DNA of 64,000 nucleotides from SIG701 sp045611685 (lineage in GTDB: Bacteria > Bacillota > Clostridia > Oscillospirales > CAG-272). Below are positions 60,630 through 64,000 of the stretch, one piece after another. The notes under the pieces are model-generated. The model saw only the letters and a list, made by a program, of their open reading frames with translations, was not told where the DNA came from and did no database searches. The stretch spans positions 124,001-188,000 of the forward strand of contig JAZKXO010000079.1 of the NCBI GenBank assembly GCA_045611685.1, read 5' to 3'. The translations under genes and the position numbers were made by a program. Numbering within the stretch: position 1 is the first letter of the stretch; every line of letters begins with the position of its first letter.

Positions 60630-60743
60630 TTTGTTGATACCATTTTGATACCGTTTTTTCGTAGACACCATAGACGAGGTGGAAAATAGCGGTCAAATCC
60701 CCCGAAAACTCACGCGAAAAGACCTAAATTCACGGGGTATAAT
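60630..60743. other. Non-coding gap with TTGATACC repeats and a -10 box
   Basis: This 5' third of the 311-base gap before madL holds two TTGATACC copies (60634-60641, 60645-60652), a T run at about 60654-60659 that could serve as a weak terminator, and a TATAAT at 60738-60743 with no recognisable -35 box. No gene was found on either strand. Confidence 0.4.
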
Positions 60744-60940
60744 GCTAATTTAAGCGAGTGGGAGTGACGTTCTGCCTGATTGAAAGATAGCCGTCCCACT
60801 CGGCGAAAAAGTCTTTCAAAACGGGGCCCAACCGTTTTGAATCGGTCTCGCCGACCGACTTTTTCCAAAGCATCTCTTGCATCTATCAAGTGGGAATAAA
60901 CTAAACTCCCTCGTATAACAATTCAAGAAAGGTTTTTATC
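60744..60940 (+). ncRNA. Structured leader RNA upstream of madLM (candidate riboswitch)
   Basis: The leader can fold into a 9-bp stem P1 (60755-60763 with 60794-60802). Next is P2 of 9 bp (60805-60813 with 60857-60865), enclosing P3 of 10 bp (60815-60824 with 60832-60841, 7-nt loop GGCCCAA) and a short P4 (60842-60845 with 60851-60854). Further downstream GGGA (about 60892) can pair with TCCC near 60907, close to the AAGAAAGG ribosome site. The pattern is that of a multi-stem cis-regulatory RNA. It does not match any riboswitch class I can recall. Pairing done by eye. Confidence 0.5.
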
Positions 60941-61330
60941 ATGATCTACGGTGTAGCAATCCTTGCCGCTTGTATGTTCCTTGGAACCACGATCGGCGAA
61001 ATTATCGGTCTTCTGACCGGCGTAAATTCAGACGTCGGCGGCGTTGGCTTCGCCATGCTTCTGCTTCTGCTCGTAACCAACTCGAAAAAGATAACCAATC
61101 TCCTTCCGAACGGTTGGGAAAAGGGCATCCAGTTCTGGTCTGCCATGTTCCTGCCCGTCATCATCGCGATGTCCGCTTCCCAAAACGTATACAGCGCCCT
61201 TTCGGGCGGCGTTTTGGCGCTCGTTGCGGGTCTTGCTGTCGTGGCAGCGGCATTTTTGTTCCTCATCCTCCTGAACACCCTGGCCGGCAAGGTCGAGGCA
61301 AAAAAGAACAGTAAGGAGGCAGAACAATGA
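60941..61330 (+). CDS. madL: Malonate transporter subunit MadL
   Basis: 129 aa membrane protein with four hydrophobic spans. MIYGVAILAACMFLGTTIGEIIGLLTGVNSDVGGVGFAMLLLLLV and the mid-region GWEKGIQFWSAMFLPVIIAMSASQNVYSAL agree with MadL. With MadM it forms a sodium-dependent malonate carrier in Malonomonas. No malonate decarboxylase genes are nearby, so the true substrate could differ. AAGAAAGG precedes the ATG; the stop overlaps madM by 4 bases. Confidence 0.9.
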   Translation: MIYGVAILAACMFLGTTIGEIIGLLTGVNSDVGGVGFAMLLLLLVTNSKKITNLLPNGWEKGIQFWSAMFLPVIIAMSASQNVYSALSGGVLALVAGLAVVAAAFLFLILLNTLAGKVEAKKNSKEAEQ

Positions 61331-62127
61331 AAGCAATCCTTGATATTATGGTCGATTTCTTTACCGGCAACGGCTTTATCGCCTCTTTCATCGTAGTCGG
61401 TCTTCTCTGCCTCGTTTCCGATTTTATCTCCAAAAAGATCACCAAAGGCAGAATTCACTCCTCCGCGATCGCCATCGTTCTCGGCCTCATTTTGGCTTAC
61501 ATAGGCGGCGTCGTGATGAACAGCGGTCTGGATCCCGCATCAGGCGTTCAGTACAAAAAGGGTCTTGCCGATATCGCTATGTTTACCGGCGTTGGCTTCC
61601 TCGGAAGTTCCATGCTCCGTGATTTCACGATCGTTTCCACCGCGTTCGGTGCAAAAATCTCCGAAATTAAAAAGTGCGGCCTCATTGCTATTATCGCGCT
61701 TTTCTTTGGAGTCATCTCTTCCTTCGTGGTAGGCGGCGCCGTCGCGTACGCATTTGGCTACAAGGATGCGGTAAGCGTGGCTACGATCGGTGCCGGCGCA
61801 GTAACGTTCGTTGTAGGCCCGGTTACGGGTGATGCGCTCGGCGCGTCGGCGGAAGTTATCACGCTTTCCATCGCAGCGGGCGTTATCAAATCTATTGCTG
61901 TAATGGTTCTGACGCCTATCGTTGCAAAGAAGATCGGTCTTACGACGCCCCGCGCCGCCATGATCTTCGGCGGTCTTATGGGAACGACCAGCGGAACCTC
62001 CGCAGGACTGGCTGCAACGGATCCGGCGCTCGTACCGTACGGTGCAATGACAGCCACTTTCTATACGGGTCTCGGCTGCCTCCTCTGCCCGTCCGTTCTG
62101 TACGCACTCACCGAGCTGATCCTTTGA
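61327..62127 (+). CDS. madM: Malonate transporter subunit MadM
   Basis: 266 aa with about eight hydrophobic segments. The region GFLGSSMLRDFTIVSTAFGAKISEIKKCG and the glycine-rich MIFGGLMGTTSGTSAGLAATDPALVPYGAMTATFYTG are typical of MadM. Starts at an ATGA overlap with madL after AAGGAGG. It works as the larger half of the carrier and is followed by a strong terminator. Confidence 0.92.
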   Translation: MKAILDIMVDFFTGNGFIASFIVVGLLCLVSDFISKKITKGRIHSSAIAIVLGLILAYIGGVVMNSGLDPASGVQYKKGLADIAMFTGVGFLGSSMLRDFTIVSTAFGAKISEIKKCGLIAIIALFFGVISSFVVGGAVAYAFGYKDAVSVATIGAGAVTFVVGPVTGDALGASAEVITLSIAAGVIKSIAVMVLTPIVAKKIGLTTPRAAMIFGGLMGTTSGTSAGLAATDPALVPYGAMTATFYTGLGCLLCPSVLYALTELIL

Positions 62128-62139
62128 TACATAAACACA

Positions 62140-62171
62140 AAAACAGCCTCCTCGGAGGCTGTTTTTCTTTG
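62140..62171 (+). terminator. Terminator of madLM
   Basis: 11-bp stem (62140-62150 with 62155-62165), loop CTCG, followed by TCTTTG. Confidence 0.88.
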
Positions 62172-62177
62172 ACCCGA

Positions 62178-62206
62178 TTGACTTTCTTTTCCACTTGGAG
62201 TATAAT
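62178..62206 (+). promoter_or_regulatory. Promoter of trpS
   Basis: TTGACT (62178-62183), 17-bp spacer, TATAAT (62201-62206). The leader is only about 30 bases, so there is no room for a T-box. Confidence 0.75.
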
Positions 62207-62240
62207 ATAGGGTAGATTTGATGAAAAAGGAAACACTTAT

Positions 62241-63245
62241 ATGTATAAAGATAAAAAAGTCGTATTTTCGGGCGTACAGCCCTCCGGTATGCTGACGATC
62301 GGCAACTATCTCGGCGCGATCCACAATTTTCCCTCGTTTTCTGAGCAGTACCGCTGTTACTACTGCGTCGTGGATCTGCACGCCATCACCGTACGTCAGA
62401 ATCCGGCGGAACTGCGCCGCCGCACCTACGAGACGCTGGCCCTGTATATGGCTTGCGGACTCGATCCGAAGAAAAATGTGCTCTTCGCGCAGAGCCACGT
62501 TTCCGCCCACGCGGAGCTTGGCTGGATCCTCGACTGCTACACGATGTTCGGTGAACTCTCCCGCATGACGCAGTTCAAGGATAAAAGCGCTAAGAACGCC
62601 GACAACATCAACGCCGGTCTGTTTACATACCCTGCCCTGATGGCGGCGGATATCCTCCTCTACCAGACGGAACTCGTACCGGTCGGCAGCGACCAGAAGC
62701 AGCACCTTGAGCTGGCACGTGATATCGCGACGCGCTTCAACGGCATCTACGGTGACACGTTTGTCGTACCGGATGGATTCATCCCGAAGGCCGCGGCACG
62801 CGTAATGTCTCTCGCCGATCCCACGAAAAAGATGAGCAAGTCCGACGAGAACGAGAACGCCGTCGTCCGTATTCTCGATCCGAAAGACGTGATTCTGAGA
62901 AAGTTCAAGCGTGCCGTTACCGATTCCGGTTGTGAAGTCCGCCGCGGTGAAGGCAAGGCAGCGATCGAAAACCTCATGTCCATTTACGGCGCCTTTGCGG
63001 GCAAAACGATGGACGAGATCGAACGCGAATTCGACGGCCGCGGCTACGGCGATTTCAAAGCCGCCGTCGGCGAGGCGTGCGCGGATGCGCTCTCGCCCAT
63101 TCAGGCTGAATTCAATCGCCTGATGGCGGACAAAGCGTATCTCGAATCCGTTATGGCTGAGGGCGCGGCAGAAGCGGCACACGATACGCTTCGCACCATG
63201 TCCAAGGTGCGCCGCAAGATCGGCTTCACCGAAATCAAACGGTAA
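62241..63245 (+). CDS. trpS: Tryptophanyl-tRNA synthetase
   Basis: 334 aa class I synthetase charging tRNA-Trp. The HIGH-type signature is TIGNYLG, following VFSGVQPSG; the second signature is KKMSKSDEN. MAADILLYQTELVPVGSDQKQHLELARDIA covers the tryptophan and ATP pocket. Normal length. AAAAGGAAA precedes the ATG. Its stop codon lies inside the shared terminator hairpin. Confidence 0.96.
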   Translation: MYKDKKVVFSGVQPSGMLTIGNYLGAIHNFPSFSEQYRCYYCVVDLHAITVRQNPAELRRRTYETLALYMACGLDPKKNVLFAQSHVSAHAELGWILDCYTMFGELSRMTQFKDKSAKNADNINAGLFTYPALMAADILLYQTELVPVGSDQKQHLELARDIATRFNGIYGDTFVVPDGFIPKAAARVMSLADPTKKMSKSDENENAVVRILDPKDVILRKFKRAVTDSGCEVRRGEGKAAIENLMSIYGAFAGKTMDEIEREFDGRGYGDFKAAVGEACADALSPIQAEFNRLMADKAYLESVMAEGAAEAAHDTLRTMSKVRRKIGFTEIKR

Positions 63246-63289
63246 TAAAAGAACGGCTTGGGATAAACCCAAGCCGTTCTTTTATTACC
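63241..63289. terminator. 22-bp perfect inverted repeat, shared terminator of trpS and dapB
   Basis: Arms 63241-63262 and 63268-63289 are perfectly complementary around a 5-nt loop ATAAA. The trpS stop (63243-63245) lies in the left arm and the dapB stop (63285-63287) in the right arm. The A/T ends of the arms supply T runs in both directions. Confidence 0.9.
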
Positions 63290-64000
63290 GTTCGTCCGCA
63301 ATCATATCAGCCATGGAATAAAGGCCCGCTTTCTTCACCTCGGCAAGATACAAAGCGGCGCGCACCGCACCGGTTGCAAACACGTCGCGGCTGTACGCAC
63401 TGTGAGAGAGGCGGATCACCTCATCGGGTCCCGCAAAGATCACCTCATGCTCACCGACGATCGTGCCGCCGCGCACGCTGTGGATACCGATCTCACTCTC
63501 ACCGCGCTCACGGCGCACAGTGTGTCGGTCGTACACGTACTCGCTGTCCTCGCGCACCGACTTTGCGGCATCCGCCAACATCAGCGCCGTTCCGCTGGGG
63601 GCATCAAGCTTCTTGTTATGGTGCTGTTCCACGATCTCAATATTGTAGTCAAGGCCAAGAGCAGCCGTCGCCCGCTTCACGAGATCGACAAGCAGGTTGA
63701 TCCCGAGCGACATATTTCTGGAATACATCACGGGGATAACGCCTGCCGCTTCTTTGATCGCGGCAATCTCCTCCTCCGTGTGGCCGGTGGTAGCAATCAC
63801 GGCGGGGATATGTTTTGCTTTCGCATATGTGAGAAGCGGGATCGCCGCAGTATGGTGCGAGCAGTCAATGATCACATCGGGTGTCTCCACGCATTCGTCG
63901 ATAGAAGCATACACGGGAAAATCGTATCTCGGTGCTACACTCTGTGCCATAACGTCAATGCCGGCAATGATGCGAGAGTCGGCACTCTCGGCGATGCGGG
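63285..64000 (-). CDS. dapB: 4-hydroxy-tetrahydrodipicolinate reductase, partial
   Basis: The gene enters from the right edge; about 238 residues are visible and the N-terminal NAD-binding motif is cut off. First visible residues read RIAESADSRIIAGIDVMAQSV. Hallmarks: IDCSHHTAAIPLL, VIATTGHTEEE, SRNMSLGINLLVDL and the substrate motif EQHHNKKLDAPSGTALML, ending GLYSMADMIADER. It makes tetrahydrodipicolinate on the DAP/lysine path, supplying a diamino acid for MurE. Ends in a hairpin shared with trpS. Confidence 0.95.
   Translation of the reverse strand, partial: RIAESADSRIIAGIDVMAQSVAPRYDFPVYASIDECVETPDVIIDCSHHTAAIPLLTYAKAKHIPAVIATTGHTEEEIAAIKEAAGVIPVMYSRNMSLGINLLVDLVKRATAALGLDYNIEIVEQHHNKKLDAPSGTALMLADAAKSVREDSEYVYDRHTVRRERGESEIGIHSVRGGTIVGEHEVIFAGPDEVIRLSHSAYSRDVFATGAVRAALYLAEVKKAGLYSMADMIADER

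Noticed and set aside
60640..60730. Remnant of an integrase gene or tRNA-like attachment site (T-loop-like GGTCAAATCCC near 60691)
   Set aside because: The open stretch is about 30 codons with no family motif, and no cloverleaf can be built around the T-loop-like string.
62207..62240. T-box riboswitch before trpS
   Set aside because: The promoter lies only about 35 bases before the start, leaving no room for a T-box.
1..64000. CRISPR array, insertion sequence, prophage or rRNA/tRNA genes
   Set aside because: No regularly spaced repeats, transposase or phage motifs, or cloverleaf sequences were seen in any intergenic region.

Overview
The window is chromosomal DNA of a low-to-mid GC Gram-positive anaerobe, most likely an uncultured spore-forming member of the Clostridia. 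The support is a full-length Spo0A (50.8 kb), an SleB-type cortex hydrolase (32.3 kb), Clostridia-typical small families (TSCPD, UPF0210/UPF0237, HAAS/DUF4097, PF06541), many GTG/TTG starts with strong AGGAGG-type ribosome sites, and textbook TTGACA-17-TATAAT promoters. No rRNA, tRNA, CRISPR array, insertion sequence or prophage was recognised. About 61 protein genes are called, densely packed on both strands. The last one (dapB) runs off the right edge.

Layout. 0-2.5 kb: polar amino-acid ABC importer operon whose binding protein looks circularly permuted. 2.5-16.7 kb: housekeeping and small unknown genes (trmB, HAAS/DUF4097 pair, TSCPD protein, a membrane-anchored MerR regulator with its own dyad promoter, a parvulin foldase, an ACT/UPF0210/RadC-like operon, a trigger-factor-like lipoprotein, an M14 peptidase, an RlmD-family methylase, three small AT-rich genes, DUF1015). 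16.9-23.3 kb: ABC exporter, aspartate kinase, HIT protein, amidohydrolase plus FkbM-type methyltransferase. 23.3-32.3 kb: pyrimidine operon pyrC-carB-pyrK-pyrD-pyrF-pyrE-pyrB-pyrI behind a consensus promoter and a leader with a PyrR-type RNA loop. carA is not in it.

32.3-49.6 kb is an accessory carbohydrate and cell-wall region: SleB-like hydrolase, solute-binding lipoprotein, serine hydrolase, an operon of amidohydrolase, GDSL esterase and two tandem 682-aa putative glycoside hydrolases, PepF, an AraC regulator divergent from an enolase-superfamily dehydratase and an SDR, and an HTH-kinase fusion overlapping murQ (amino-sugar/MurNAc salvage). 49.6-53 kb: DUF2156 protein, Spo0A, a ComEC-like metallo-beta-lactamase-fold protein and a small PF06541 membrane protein.

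53.2-58.6 kb holds the most coherent special system: asnB, a D-aspartate-ligase-like ATP-grasp gene, aspartate racemase and murE in one tight operon. This reads as a module for making and attaching a D-Asp/D-Asn cross-bridge on a peptidoglycan precursor. The MurE motif is DNPD rather than the DAP-type DNPR. Next comes a GMP synthase whose glutaminase domain has lost its catalytic core, then a lipoprotein, a structured untranslated leader ahead of madLM (malonate carrier), trpS, and dapB.

Best leads: the circularly permuted binding protein, the D-Asp cross-bridge operon, the glutaminase-less GuaA, the PyrR loop with a ribosome-site hairpin, the madLM leader RNA, the XRE-kinase fusion, and the membrane-anchored MerR with a 19-bp-spacer dyad promoter. 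All family names come from motif recognition by eye. No database search was run.
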